The notes under the pieces: model-generated
Database searches by the model: none
What the model saw: only the letters and a program-made list of their open reading frames with translations
Told to the model about the DNA's origin: nothing
Assembly: GCA_934667425.1 (NCBI GenBank)
Contig: CAKULV010000030.1
Location: forward strand, 1-44,320
Direction of reading: 5' to 3'
Length of the DNA: 44,320 nt
Source of the DNA: an uncultured Kiritimatiellota bacterium
GTDB lineage: Bacteria > Verrucomicrobiota > Kiritimatiellia > RFP12 > UBA1067
Position numbers and translations under genes: made by a program
Shown: one piece after another, positions 33,185 through 41,565 of the stretch
How the letters are laid out: each line of letters opens with the position of its first letter
Position numbering within the stretch: position 1 is the stretch's first letter

Positions 33185-33194
33185 TTTTTTTTTT
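33185..33194 (-). repeat. A10 tract directly after the start codon of the GH28-like gene
   Basis: Ten A residues after ATG 33195-33197 shift the start +1 relative to the gene, as at 14998-15007. The shifted frame reaches a stop after 37 codons. Confidence 0.85.
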
Positions 33195-33233
33195 CATTGT
33201 CTGGATGTCCTTTTTATTCAATGCAACGTTCAT

Positions 33234-33250
33234 TCAGGCATCATGCCTGA
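33234..33250. promoter_or_regulatory. Perfect 17-bp palindrome in the GH28 leader
   Basis: TCAGGCATCATGCCTGA, arms of 8 bp around one base, at about +13 to +29 of the predicted transcript. It could be a protein-binding site or an RNA hairpin. Copy C has a degenerate form (CAAGCATCTTGCCTG) and copy A lacks it. Confidence 0.5.
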
Positions 33251-33449
33251 CATTTTCCCTTCGACGCACAGTATAAACAAAAGGCATCCGGCAAATCAAG
33301 CCGAACGCCTATCTTATCAACCATGATTTTCTCACACATCCACTAACCATGTCTCGGCGAAGGCATTTTAAGTTCCAACCGCATTAGGTTTGGCGGCACC
33401 TCACCCTTCTTCGATGTCATACCGCAATGTTAACTTTCAACGACAACCG
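33246..33449 (-). repeat. Intergenic repeat copy B (promoter element plus ATPase 3' flank)
   Basis: Nearly identical to copy A over its full length. It starts in the leader of the GH28-like gene and runs to the ATPase stop codon. It contains the promoter TTGATT-18-TATACT (33270-33299). Confidence 0.85.
33270..33299 (-). promoter_or_regulatory. Promoter in repeat copy B, upstream of the GH28 operon
   Basis: TTGATT (33294-33299), 18-nt spacer, TATACT (33270-33275). It probably drives the GH28-like gene, the heparinase-like gene and beta-protein paralog 2. Confidence 0.55.
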
Positions 33450-35009
33450 TCAATCCATCTCTATGGCGGAATCGACGATGGTGCGCCTCTCCTTAGAGAA
33501 CGCGAGGCCGACGAGCGTGAGCGTCTTGCCGTTGCCGGCGAAGCGGTCGGCGTAGCGGTTCTCACGAATCTGGCGGATAGCCTCGGCGGCCGACTTGTCC
33601 AGCTTGAACTCGATCACGTAGCAGTGCTCCGGCGTCTCCGCCGTCATGTCTATCCGGCCCTCGTTCGTCTTCACCTCCGCCTCCACGGCGACACCGATGG
33701 ACTTCAGGATCACGTACACGATCGCCTGCCACATCTGCTCGTTCTGCCGGTCGGTAAGGTCGTAGGGGATGTTCGCGAAGAAACCCTTGAGGATCTTGAC
33801 GAACTGCGGCACGTCATGCGCATAGAGGGCCTTCGCCGCGTTGGCCTGTGCCGTACGCGAGAGATCCTCGTTCTGCGCCGTGTAGGCCGGCACGACCTGC
33901 GTGACGAAGGAGTCCTCGACCTCCGCGTTCGGGAAATCGAGCGTATAGAGCCGCCTCCGCCCGAAGACGTGAAGTTCCCGGATCGTGAGATAGCCCGTCT
34001 GGAAGAGAAGCGTCGTCAGGTCGGCCTTGTCCGGCTCGTACGTGCCGAGGACCGACTCGTCCACATCCACCTTCGCGAAGTTGAGCGGGGTGCGCTTCAG
34101 CTCGTCCATCAGGAACGTCGTCATCGCCGTCGTCGACCAGTAGTTCCGAAGCTCCGTCGACTTCAGGCAGCTGCCGAGCGAGACCGGGTTGATCACCTGC
34201 TCGGCGCGTGGGTGGAACAGGTAGCCGTCGTACCAGCGCTTGATCTCGTCGAGCCCCTGCGCGTCCGTGAGGCCGTTCGCCTCCGCGAAGCGGTGGAGGA
34301 GCCCCGGCAGGTTCTTCACGACCTCCTCGGGCGTGTAGCCGAAGAGCGTCGCGCAGCTCAGCTCCATCGTCATGTCGTTGAGGTTGTTGAGGTCGGAGAA
34401 GATCGAGACCTTCGAGAACTTGCTGATGCCCGTGATGAACGTGAAGCGCTGCTTCCCCTCCAGCGTCTTGACGACGGAGTAGAACGACTTGAGCGCGTTG
34501 CGGAACGGGATCACCTCCGGCGTGTTGAGCTTCTTCAGCAGCGGCTTGTCGTACTCGTCCACCAGCAGCACCATCTGCCCGTCGGGCGATTTTGCCGCAA
34601 TGTCTTCGACAAGATTGCGGAACGTATCGGAGGCCGTCTCTCCCAGACGCAGCGCAACGCCGTTGCGCGATGCCTCGCTCTCCAGAATCGTCGTGAACTG
34701 GCCCTTCAGTTCTTCCGCGCGGTCGGGCTGGACGCTCCCGAGGTCAAGACGCAGGACAGGCCACTTCTTCGACCAGTCCCACAACGGCTCGATGAAAAGC
34801 CCCCTGAAGAGGTCGCACCGCCCCTCGAAGAGCGCCTGGAGGACGGACACCGTGAGCGACTTCCCGAATCGGCGCGGCCGCGCGATGAAGAACTGCGAGC
34901 CGATCGACAGGTTGACGAGTGGCCAGAGCCGATCGGTTTTGTCAATGTACGTGAATCCGTTCTTGACAAGCTTTTCGAACGTGTAGATGTCTGTCGCGAG
35001 CTTTTCCAT
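33450..35009 (-). CDS. AAA-ATPase_like / PD-(D/E)XK nuclease-like protein, copy 2
   Basis: 519 residues, the same length as copy 1 and identical at most positions. P-loop RPRRFGKSL, Walker B MVLLVDEYDKPLL, and nuclease-like EGRIDM...VIEFKL are intact. Biological role unknown. Divergence is concentrated in the middle and around residues 330-420, while both ends and about 200 bp of downstream DNA are nearly unchanged, suggesting a recent duplication or gene conversion. The ATG at 35009 has no ribosome site, and TGGTATAAT ends 9 nt before it. It separates the DUF4832 gene from the GH28 operon. Confidence 0.88.
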   Translation of the reverse strand: MEKLATDIYTFEKLVKNGFTYIDKTDRLWPLVNLSIGSQFFIARPRRFGKSLTVSVLQALFEGRCDLFRGLFIEPLWDWSKKWPVLRLDLGSVQPDRAEELKGQFTTILESEASRNGVALRLGETASDTFRNLVEDIAAKSPDGQMVLLVDEYDKPLLKKLNTPEVIPFRNALKSFYSVVKTLEGKQRFTFITGISKFSKVSIFSDLNNLNDMTMELSCATLFGYTPEEVVKNLPGLLHRFAEANGLTDAQGLDEIKRWYDGYLFHPRAEQVINPVSLGSCLKSTELRNYWSTTAMTTFLMDELKRTPLNFAKVDVDESVLGTYEPDKADLTTLLFQTGYLTIRELHVFGRRRLYTLDFPNAEVEDSFVTQVVPAYTAQNEDLSRTAQANAAKALYAHDVPQFVKILKGFFANIPYDLTDRQNEQMWQAIVYVILKSIGVAVEAEVKTNEGRIDMTAETPEHCYVIEFKLDKSAAEAIRQIRENRYADRFAGNGKTLTLVGLAFSKERRTIVDSAIEMD

Positions 35010-35018
35010 ATTTGCGGC

Positions 35019-35027
35019 ATTATACCA
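35019..35027 (-). promoter_or_regulatory. Extended -10 promoter of ATPase copy 2
   Basis: TGG TATAAT with 9 nt to the ATG; a leaderless or nearly leaderless mRNA is predicted. Confidence 0.6.
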
Positions 35028-35111
35028 CAAACCGCAGTCACGCACGGATGCGCGCAAGGATGGGCGGAAACTCTTGTCAATTGCATTTTGTTTTCCCCTC
35101 CATCTGCATCT

Positions 35112-36701
35112 TTACTCGGCAACCGTGATCTTCCCGACCGGGTAGACGCGGTCGATGCCGTTCTCAAGCGGCAGCGCGATGAGCGGCCTGCCGTCAGCGC
35201 GGCCGACCGAGACCGCGAGCGTGTACGCGCCGGGCTTCAGCAGCTGCACGGACGCGCCCGGGTCGTTCACGTGTTCGCGGCGGCAGTAGTTGAGGATCGC
35301 GTCGTTGCCGTTGTCGGGGATCTCGGCGAAGTAGCCGAACGTGCAGGGCGAGTCGACCGTGACAGGCTTCTCGACGCCGTCCCACTTCGGTTCGAGCGAA
35401 CGAAAGCCGAACGCCGGATCAGTCACGCTCCAGCAGACTACGCCCTTGTCGTTCAGGAGATTCCACGTAAGCGATGAATTTGCGTACTCCGGTGCGACGC
35501 CGACGTTGACCCATGTCGACTTCACGGAGACCTTTTCGGAAACCTTAACGACCTCGGGATATTCGACCTTGCGCAGCTCAAAACGGTAACCAAGGCGGTT
35601 CGCAAAGTCCTTCCAGACATGCCGGTTCGTCTTCCAGTAGAGGTCGGGGAAGCCGTGGATCGAGATGTACGAGGCATGGTAGTCCTCGATGCACTTCTGG
35701 AGGTACTCGGGCTTCCAGCTCTTCGTCTCGAAACGCTTCGTGATGTGCCCCGTCTCGATGATCACCGGACGTTCGCGGGCAAAGAGACGCCCGAAATGGT
35801 CGCTCGCCCACGGGATCTTCGGGCTGCACATGATCGAGTCGTCGCGGAAACCGTAGCCGAGCGCACGCGCGTAGGCGAGGATCGGATGGTCATAAAGCCG
35901 CTTCGATCCGTCCGTGAAGAAGGGGTTGGACGGCACACCCGTTCCCGGCACGCCCGCCACCCAGCCCCCGCCGCCGATGTCGTCCGAGACGACAAGCTGC
36001 GTGTGCGGCAACGCACGGCGGAGCAGGTCGAGATGAAGGCGGCAGAGCCGGTCGAATTCGGCCGGATCGTTCATGCGCAATTTGCCGAGTACGGGGCTGT
36101 GCCCCTCTCCATAGAGGCCGAACGAACCGAGATCGACGTAGGCGACGTCGGGATTGCCGTCATACCGCTTCGCGAAGGCGTTCAGGAACTTCTCGTATTC
36201 CGCAAGCAAGATCGGATCGTCCCACTTCGGCTCGAAGATGAGCGCATTCTTCGGATTGTTCTTGTAGTGGTAATACTCGCCCTTCACGCCTTTGTCCAGG
36301 ACCCATTTCGGCGTCGAGACGATCGTGTGATCCTGACAGGAGATGCGGAAGGCGATCTTCTTCCCCGCCTTCAGCCACGGACGCGCCTTCGACTCTACGA
36401 GATCCCAGCGGAAGACGCCCTCCTCCGGCTCCAGATAGCACCACGGCAGGCGCATGTAGATGACGCTCGTGCCCGGCATCCAGTCGAGGACGTCGCCCGG
36501 TTCCTGCTGGGCGCCGTATGCCCATATGCGGCTCGAATAGTAGAAGTGGACGATGCCCATGCCGGGGTTCGTCAGCACCTCGTCGGTGTTCGTCGGCTCG
36601 ACCGTCGCCGCTGTCGCGTCCAAGCCTCTTGCATCCGCGCCGCCAACCGGTCTGACGGCCAGGCACGCGATGAGCGGAAGGGCAACTCGTACAGTTTTCA
36701 T
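35112..36701 (-). CDS. Secreted DUF4832-type putative glycoside hydrolase
   Basis: 529 residues. The signal region MKTVRVALPLIACLAV is followed by a TIM-barrel-like domain that opens with DEVLTNPGMGIVHFYY and contains VIYMRLPWCYLEPEEGVFRW, a beta-galactosidase-like strand. AYVDLGSFGLYGEG and PVIIETGHITK carry candidate catalytic acids. The last 130 residues form a beta-sandwich (LTWNLLNDKGVVCWS ... LKPGAYTLAVSVGRADG) that occurs alone in the gene at 41110. The ATG overlaps the stop of the gene upstream (ATGA), so the two are translationally coupled. Domain naming follows resemblance to DUF4832/DUF4874 proteins and is not certain. Confidence 0.7.
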   Translation of the reverse strand: MKTVRVALPLIACLAVRPVGGADARGLDATAATVEPTNTDEVLTNPGMGIVHFYYSSRIWAYGAQQEPGDVLDWMPGTSVIYMRLPWCYLEPEEGVFRWDLVESKARPWLKAGKKIAFRISCQDHTIVSTPKWVLDKGVKGEYYHYKNNPKNALIFEPKWDDPILLAEYEKFLNAFAKRYDGNPDVAYVDLGSFGLYGEGHSPVLGKLRMNDPAEFDRLCRLHLDLLRRALPHTQLVVSDDIGGGGWVAGVPGTGVPSNPFFTDGSKRLYDHPILAYARALGYGFRDDSIMCSPKIPWASDHFGRLFARERPVIIETGHITKRFETKSWKPEYLQKCIEDYHASYISIHGFPDLYWKTNRHVWKDFANRLGYRFELRKVEYPEVVKVSEKVSVKSTWVNVGVAPEYANSSLTWNLLNDKGVVCWSVTDPAFGFRSLEPKWDGVEKPVTVDSPCTFGYFAEIPDNGNDAILNYCRREHVNDPGASVQLLKPGAYTLAVSVGRADGRPLIALPLENGIDRVYPVGKITVAE

Positions 36702-38719
36702 CTTTCAGCTTCCATCCTTTCTCTTTTCACTTTGACACAAGTTCCGCCATGGCATGGCACAGGGCTTGAAATCGACATCGATGCGCGGCCCGGCTCTTCC
36801 AGCGCGCGCCAGAGGACGGCCAGCGGCCCGGCGGTCACGTCAAAAGACCGCTCACCCGCCGTGACCGTCCCGGAAACGGCCGTGCGCAATGTGTTGCAGA
36901 CGAGAACGGAGGTCTTCCCCTCCGCGACCGTCCACGTCCGGACGACAAGTCCCGTCGGACACGCCGTAACGTCCGGGCCGGGCGCCGCGAGGATCGTGCC
37001 CTCCTTTCCCTTCACCTCGGAAAAGACGCGGCAGACTTCGGCCCATTTCGCGTCCGCCGTCTCGCGCGCCACGCTTTCGCGCTCGTTGATGTCGAAGAAC
37101 GAGTAGCCGACGAGCCCGTTCGCGCCTGCCGCGACCGACTGCCAGACCATCGAGCGCATCTCCTCCTCGGTCGGGAAGCGGATGCCGGGATTGCCCTCGG
37201 CCTCCTTCTTCCGGTAGGTCGCCCAGTTGAACAGCTGCGGCACGTTCCACATCGGGCGAAACCCGAACGTTGTCCGCCGGGCCGTCTGGGCCCAGCCCGC
37301 GGCGATTCCGATCGCCGTGCGATCCGCCGAGCCGTGGTTGCCGATCGGATACGGGTCGACGCCGATCACGTCATATCCCTGCACCAGCGGCGCGACGTGC
37401 GCCGGCTTGTCAAGCACGATCCACGTCGGATGCCCGGGGTCCAGCTCTTGCACCTTCTCGTTGCGCGCGCGGAGAAGATCCTCGAACTCAACGGGGACCT
37501 CGTCCGCCAGGTACCACGCCAGGAGCGCCGGATGCCCGCGCAGGCGCCGGACCCTCTCCCAGCGCGACCGGTTCTGCCGCTCGGCCTCCTCCGGCGTCGC
37601 GTGGCGCAGCTCCCTGAAGCCGCCGCTCACGCTGGCGATCATCATGATGCCGTGCGCGTGGCAGATGTCGAGGTCGCCGTCCTTGCTGCGGTACGGCATG
37701 ATGCAGTTGAACGGCCCTTCGCGCAGGCGCGTAAGGCTCTTCTCCGTCACGGACGAGAAATAAAGCCCCAGCGGCAGGAAGGGCTTGCCGTCCAGCAGCG
37801 TGTGGCCGTGCCGGTCGAACGCGACGCGGCGGACGGGATCTTCGCGGTCGCGCCTGAAGCGGCAGCTTCCCGATCCGATCTCCGAGCCGTCCGGCGCCAC
37901 GAGGCGCAGCGTGACGTCCGTCGGGCCGAAGGCGAAGTCCGCGACCGGAAGCGTCGCGGTGACGACGCCGTCCGCCACCGTCGCGCCCCGCCGCGACGGG
38001 CCTTGCGTGGAGACGAACGCGACTTCCGCGCGGTACGACCCTTCCGGATGGCGCGACGCATTGACCGAGCAGACGGCCTTGAACGTAACCTCCCCCGCCG
38101 ACGCGCGCGCCTGGTAGGCCGAGCAGACGACCGTCCCGACCGCGTTGGCGGACACGGGATAGACCGAGATGTCGTCGACGGCGACCTTGCCCGCGACCTT
38201 GTCGTCCGCCCAGACGACCACCTCCAGATGGCGCACGGACGGCGGCATGACGGGAGTCACGCCCTCGACGCGGTACCAGCCGTCGTCGCGCGGGTCATTG
38301 TCCGTCACGCGTTCCGGACGGCGGCTCGTGTTGCCGACGCCTCGTCCGTTCGCGTCATGCCCGGAGATGTAGGGAACCAGCCACCGCCCGTCGCCCGAGA
38401 GGTTCTTCACCCACATCTCGATCCGGTAGGCAAGCCCCGGCTCGGCCGGAATCGGCTGCGAATGGGGGCATCGGACCATCGGGCCCACGTCCTTCTCGAT
38501 GACGAGCCCCGCCGAGCCGTCCAGGCCCGCGCCCTTCTCGACGTGCGCGAAATCCCCGAAGGTCTGCCAGCCGCCTGTACCCTCGAAACGGCCGTTCGGC
38601 ATCAAGTCCGCGCCAAGACGCGCCCCATACTCGGCAAAGGCCGGCAGGCTGATTGCAGCCCCGACGAAAAAAGCCGACGCAATGCCCATGACCGCAAGTT
38701 GAACACTGTTGTTTTTCAT
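36698..38719 (-). CDS. Secreted glycoside-hydrolase-like TIM-barrel protein, paralog of the 8900 gene
   Basis: 673 residues from MKNNSVQLAVMGIASAFFVG, a signal peptide ending near AFA. An N-terminal carbohydrate-binding-like sandwich (LMPNGRFEGTGGWQTFG...VAVDDISVYPV) is followed by the barrel-like region shared with the 8900 protein: GKPFLPLGLYFS, HPALLAWYLADEVP, DVIGVDPYPIGNHG, NVPQLFNWATYRKK. The conserved Glu of ADEVP matches that of NDEAP in the paralog. The ribosome site is weak (GGAAAAG). It lies 17 nt after beta-protein paralog 3 and overlaps the DUF4832 gene start, so it is in the AAC(3)-led operon. GH family unknown. Confidence 0.72.
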   Translation of the reverse strand: MKNNSVQLAVMGIASAFFVGAAISLPAFAEYGARLGADLMPNGRFEGTGGWQTFGDFAHVEKGAGLDGSAGLVIEKDVGPMVRCPHSQPIPAEPGLAYRIEMWVKNLSGDGRWLVPYISGHDANGRGVGNTSRRPERVTDNDPRDDGWYRVEGVTPVMPPSVRHLEVVVWADDKVAGKVAVDDISVYPVSANAVGTVVCSAYQARASAGEVTFKAVCSVNASRHPEGSYRAEVAFVSTQGPSRRGATVADGVVTATLPVADFAFGPTDVTLRLVAPDGSEIGSGSCRFRRDREDPVRRVAFDRHGHTLLDGKPFLPLGLYFSSVTEKSLTRLREGPFNCIMPYRSKDGDLDICHAHGIMMIASVSGGFRELRHATPEEAERQNRSRWERVRRLRGHPALLAWYLADEVPVEFEDLLRARNEKVQELDPGHPTWIVLDKPAHVAPLVQGYDVIGVDPYPIGNHGSADRTAIGIAAGWAQTARRTTFGFRPMWNVPQLFNWATYRKKEAEGNPGIRFPTEEEMRSMVWQSVAAGANGLVGYSFFDINERESVARETADAKWAEVCRVFSEVKGKEGTILAAPGPDVTACPTGLVVRTWTVAEGKTSVLVCNTLRTAVSGTVTAGERSFDVTAGPLAVLWRALEEPGRASMSISSPVPCHGGTCVKVKRERMEAER

Positions 38720-38736
38720 GACTTTTCCAGATTGCT

Positions 38737-41091
38737 TTATCGGACGATGATACGGAGCCCGGTGTACTCCGTGACGGCATTTACCGTCACAGTCCCGTCG
38801 CCGTTCGATTGCGGAACGAAGGTCGTTCTCGTGCCCTTGTAGGCCTTCTTGCCGGTGCGCAGAGACGCAAGCAGCTGAGAATCCGCCAATATCGTGCACA
38901 CTGGTGTGACGACAGGCTTCATTGGCCATTCGGGGAGGGCCGCCGTATCGAAGAACACAGGGATCCCGTGCGGCGCAGAGACCGTGACGTCCGTCAGGTC
39001 CACGCCGCGCCCGTCTCCGACGCCCTCAATCGGCAGGACAAGTCCAGTGCCGGCGGCAAACTCGACGGAGAGGCCCGCAAGCGCATCCGCCGCCGCCACG
39101 CCCAGCCGTCCTTCCGCCACCGTAAGCCTTGCCCCGTTGGATGTCTCTACGGAATCGCCGTTGGAGAGGAACCACGGCTTCGAGGCCAACGTCAACGTGC
39201 CGGAACCCTCCTTCACGACCTCCGTCCCGTATGTAATCCTGTTCTTCACCGTCGCGTTCTTGCCGGCAGGGACCTTCAGATAAGCTCTCTCGCCGAAGAG
39301 CCAGCCGCGGCTCATTTCGTCGAAAGTGGCCGTTTCCCTCAGGACAAGCCGACACTCGTTGGATACCGACAGCGCATTGAAGGCGAAGGATTCGAGGGTG
39401 CCGCCGAGATTCGTCTTGCAAGAAACCTCTAACGTCACGTTCGACACGGCACTCGGCTCCCACGGTTCCCTGCCATTGAACGCCGGGGCCTCGCTGAAGT
39501 CCCCAGGGCTGCCGGCACGGACGTGTATCTTGCCGCGATAGGCCGAGTTGTCCCCACTGAATTCGACCGTCCCCGCAAAGTTCGCGGGATCGTCGTCGTC
39601 TTCCGGCTTCAGCCATGATACGATGTCGCCGCCGCCGCTCAACGCCGAGGAAACCTTCAGCTTGTTCCGGTTGCCGGCGCAGAGCAGCATCGGCCTCGGT
39701 CCTTCCTTGCGCAACGTTCCGGCGAGTTCGAAATTATTGCCGACGTTTCTCAGGCGAATGCGAGCCGAGCTTGACCCATCGACGATCAGGGGGATCGTCA
39801 GGTAATCACTCGCAATGCTGAACCATACCTCCCCCTTGAGGATCAGTGCGTGACCGTCAAAGCCGCTCGCGCAGAAAAATACGCCGTATGAATCGGGAAT
39901 GTAATAATCCTTTTCCGGGGACGGATCCTGTCCGTCGGACCAGAAATGCGCCGCCCCGTTGTTCGCCTCGGTCCAGTTCGCGTTTGACTTGTCCAAGAAC
40001 GGCGTCATGGCCAACAAGGTGTTGTTCGTGAGCTTGACGACCTCGTAGTACGTGACGCCAATGGACTTCTCGCCGTCCGGCAGATCATGGGAAACGAGGC
40101 GCATCTCGGGGATGATGTCGCTTGCCAACCGCCCGGCCATGGAGTTGCACAGGACGTCGATCTTGTCTATCTCGGGCATGCCGGCCGCCGCCGCTTCGGC
40201 GGACAGACGGATCGCCGGGCAAACCGGCGGCGTTCCGTAATCCCATTTCCTGAGCTTGTTCGTCTTCACATATGATCCCGCCGCCAACGACAGGCTGTTC
40301 GTCACGTAGAGGACATGCTCGTTTTCCGCGCCGCTAAACTCAAGACCTGCTCCCGCCACGGCGGAAAACGAGCCGACGGTCGACATTCCCGAAATGTCAC
40401 GCAAGCGAAGGAAACTGCCCGGCTCGACAATCGCGAACGCGCCCGGCATCGTCATGGACTGTGCGCTGAGATCGACCTGCGAGCCGACCTTGATTGTCCC
40501 GAGAAAGTTCGGCATCGACGATACGAGTTCATAGCCTACTCCCTTGCGCGGCGCACTGAAGAATACGCATCCGTCCGCACCGGATATAAATTCGACTTTG
40601 AGGTTTTTCACATACTTGCCGGATCCGTTGTCGTAGGTGAACAGGACCGGGTTCTCGACCGTGCCGTCAATCTGCAGTCCTTCGCTGTAGACATGGCCGG
40701 CCGAAGTCATGTAATACTCTGAACCCGGCAGCATCGTCACGTTTTTGCCAAGCAGACTGTACCAGCCACCTGTGCCGTAATCGTACAGCCGCCCCGCGAC
40801 AACGAGCTTCTCACCCAAGAAAGGCCCCGGCGTCTGGCCTGAGTCGTTCATCTTGACATTCAGCGTGAGGGCCGAACCCACATAGTAGTTCTTTGACGGA
40901 TTCGGGGCGTCAATCTGGTCCTTCCAGTTCCCGATGCTATCCCAGGAATGCGTATGGCTGTCATCGCTGCGCAATAGCGTCACATAGCCGGTCTCCTCGG
41001 TATAAAGGCTGTCGTATGCCGGCACACGCTCGGCCGAGACCTGGGGGGCGAGCCAGACGAATGCACACGTGGCAAGGATCTGTATTCTCAT
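38737..41091 (-). CDS. Secreted beta-rich protein of the NYY-module family, paralog 3
   Basis: 784 residues, signal peptide MRIQILATCAFVWLAPQVSA after GGAGGA. Module 1 is at about residues 34-95 (TGYVTLLRSDD, IGNWKDQIDAPNPSKNYYVG, FLGEKLVVAG). A second, looser copy lies near residue 375-400 (FWSDGQDPSPEKDYYIPDS, then FDGHALILKG). The remaining sequence is beta-strand repeat. The last 20 residues, DGTVTV to LRIIVR, align without gaps to paralogs 1 and 2. Neighbours are 17-18 nt away on both sides, so it belongs to one operon with the DUF4832-domain lipoprotein upstream and the GH-like gene downstream. Probably surface-exposed; ligand unknown. Confidence 0.78.
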   Translation of the reverse strand: MRIQILATCAFVWLAPQVSAERVPAYDSLYTEETGYVTLLRSDDSHTHSWDSIGNWKDQIDAPNPSKNYYVGSALTLNVKMNDSGQTPGPFLGEKLVVAGRLYDYGTGGWYSLLGKNVTMLPGSEYYMTSAGHVYSEGLQIDGTVENPVLFTYDNGSGKYVKNLKVEFISGADGCVFFSAPRKGVGYELVSSMPNFLGTIKVGSQVDLSAQSMTMPGAFAIVEPGSFLRLRDISGMSTVGSFSAVAGAGLEFSGAENEHVLYVTNSLSLAAGSYVKTNKLRKWDYGTPPVCPAIRLSAEAAAAGMPEIDKIDVLCNSMAGRLASDIIPEMRLVSHDLPDGEKSIGVTYYEVVKLTNNTLLAMTPFLDKSNANWTEANNGAAHFWSDGQDPSPEKDYYIPDSYGVFFCASGFDGHALILKGEVWFSIASDYLTIPLIVDGSSSARIRLRNVGNNFELAGTLRKEGPRPMLLCAGNRNKLKVSSALSGGGDIVSWLKPEDDDDPANFAGTVEFSGDNSAYRGKIHVRAGSPGDFSEAPAFNGREPWEPSAVSNVTLEVSCKTNLGGTLESFAFNALSVSNECRLVLRETATFDEMSRGWLFGERAYLKVPAGKNATVKNRITYGTEVVKEGSGTLTLASKPWFLSNGDSVETSNGARLTVAEGRLGVAAADALAGLSVEFAAGTGLVLPIEGVGDGRGVDLTDVTVSAPHGIPVFFDTAALPEWPMKPVVTPVCTILADSQLLASLRTGKKAYKGTRTTFVPQSNGDGTVTVNAVTEYTGLRIIVR

Positions 41092-41109
41092 GATGATGTC
41101 CTCCGTTTG

Positions 41110-41565
41110 TTAGTTATTGGTTTCAACCACAATCTTACCGATCGGATAGATGCGCTCGCTACCGTTCTCGAGCGGCAGCGCGATCTCGGCCGTTCCGTTG
41201 CGGCGCCCGACAGAGACGGCGAGCGTGTACCTGCCGGGCCTGAGGAGGACGACCTCCTTGCCGGGATCGTTGCGCTTGTTGCGACGGCACCAGTTGAGGA
41301 TCATGTCGTTGCCGTTGTCCGGCACGGCGGCCGTGCAGCCGAACGTGCAGGAGGAGGCCAATGTGACGGGATGCTCGACGCCGTCCCATTTCGGCTTCAG
41401 GTCGCGGAAGTCGAAGGTCTCGTCGGTGGACCGCCAGCAGACGACGCCTTTCTCGTCGAGGAGGTTCCACGTCACGGCGCCGCCCGGGAAGTCGCTCCGC
41501 ACGGACGGATACGACCAAAGGCAAGATGTCAGGCAAGATGCACCAATCAGAAACAGAAACTTCAT
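41110..41565 (-). CDS. Small lipoprotein consisting of a stand-alone DUF4832-protein C-terminal domain
   Basis: 151 residues. MKFLFLIGASCLTSC is a lipoprotein signal with lipobox LTSC. The rest (VTWNLLDEKGVVCWRS ... LRPGRYTLAVSVGRRNG ... IYPIGKIVVE) is clearly homologous to the last 130 residues of the protein at 35112 but without the catalytic-like domain. The start at 41565 follows GGGAGAAG and overlaps the stop of the AAC(3)-like gene (ATGA). It may bind the same ligand as the full-length protein at the membrane. A truncated gene is possible, but the intact signal, ribosome site and frame argue that it is expressed. Confidence 0.7.
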   Translation of the reverse strand: MKFLFLIGASCLTSCLWSYPSVRSDFPGGAVTWNLLDEKGVVCWRSTDETFDFRDLKPKWDGVEHPVTLASSCTFGCTAAVPDNGNDMILNWCRRNKRNDPGKEVVLLRPGRYTLAVSVGRRNGTAEIALPLENGSERIYPIGKIVVETNN

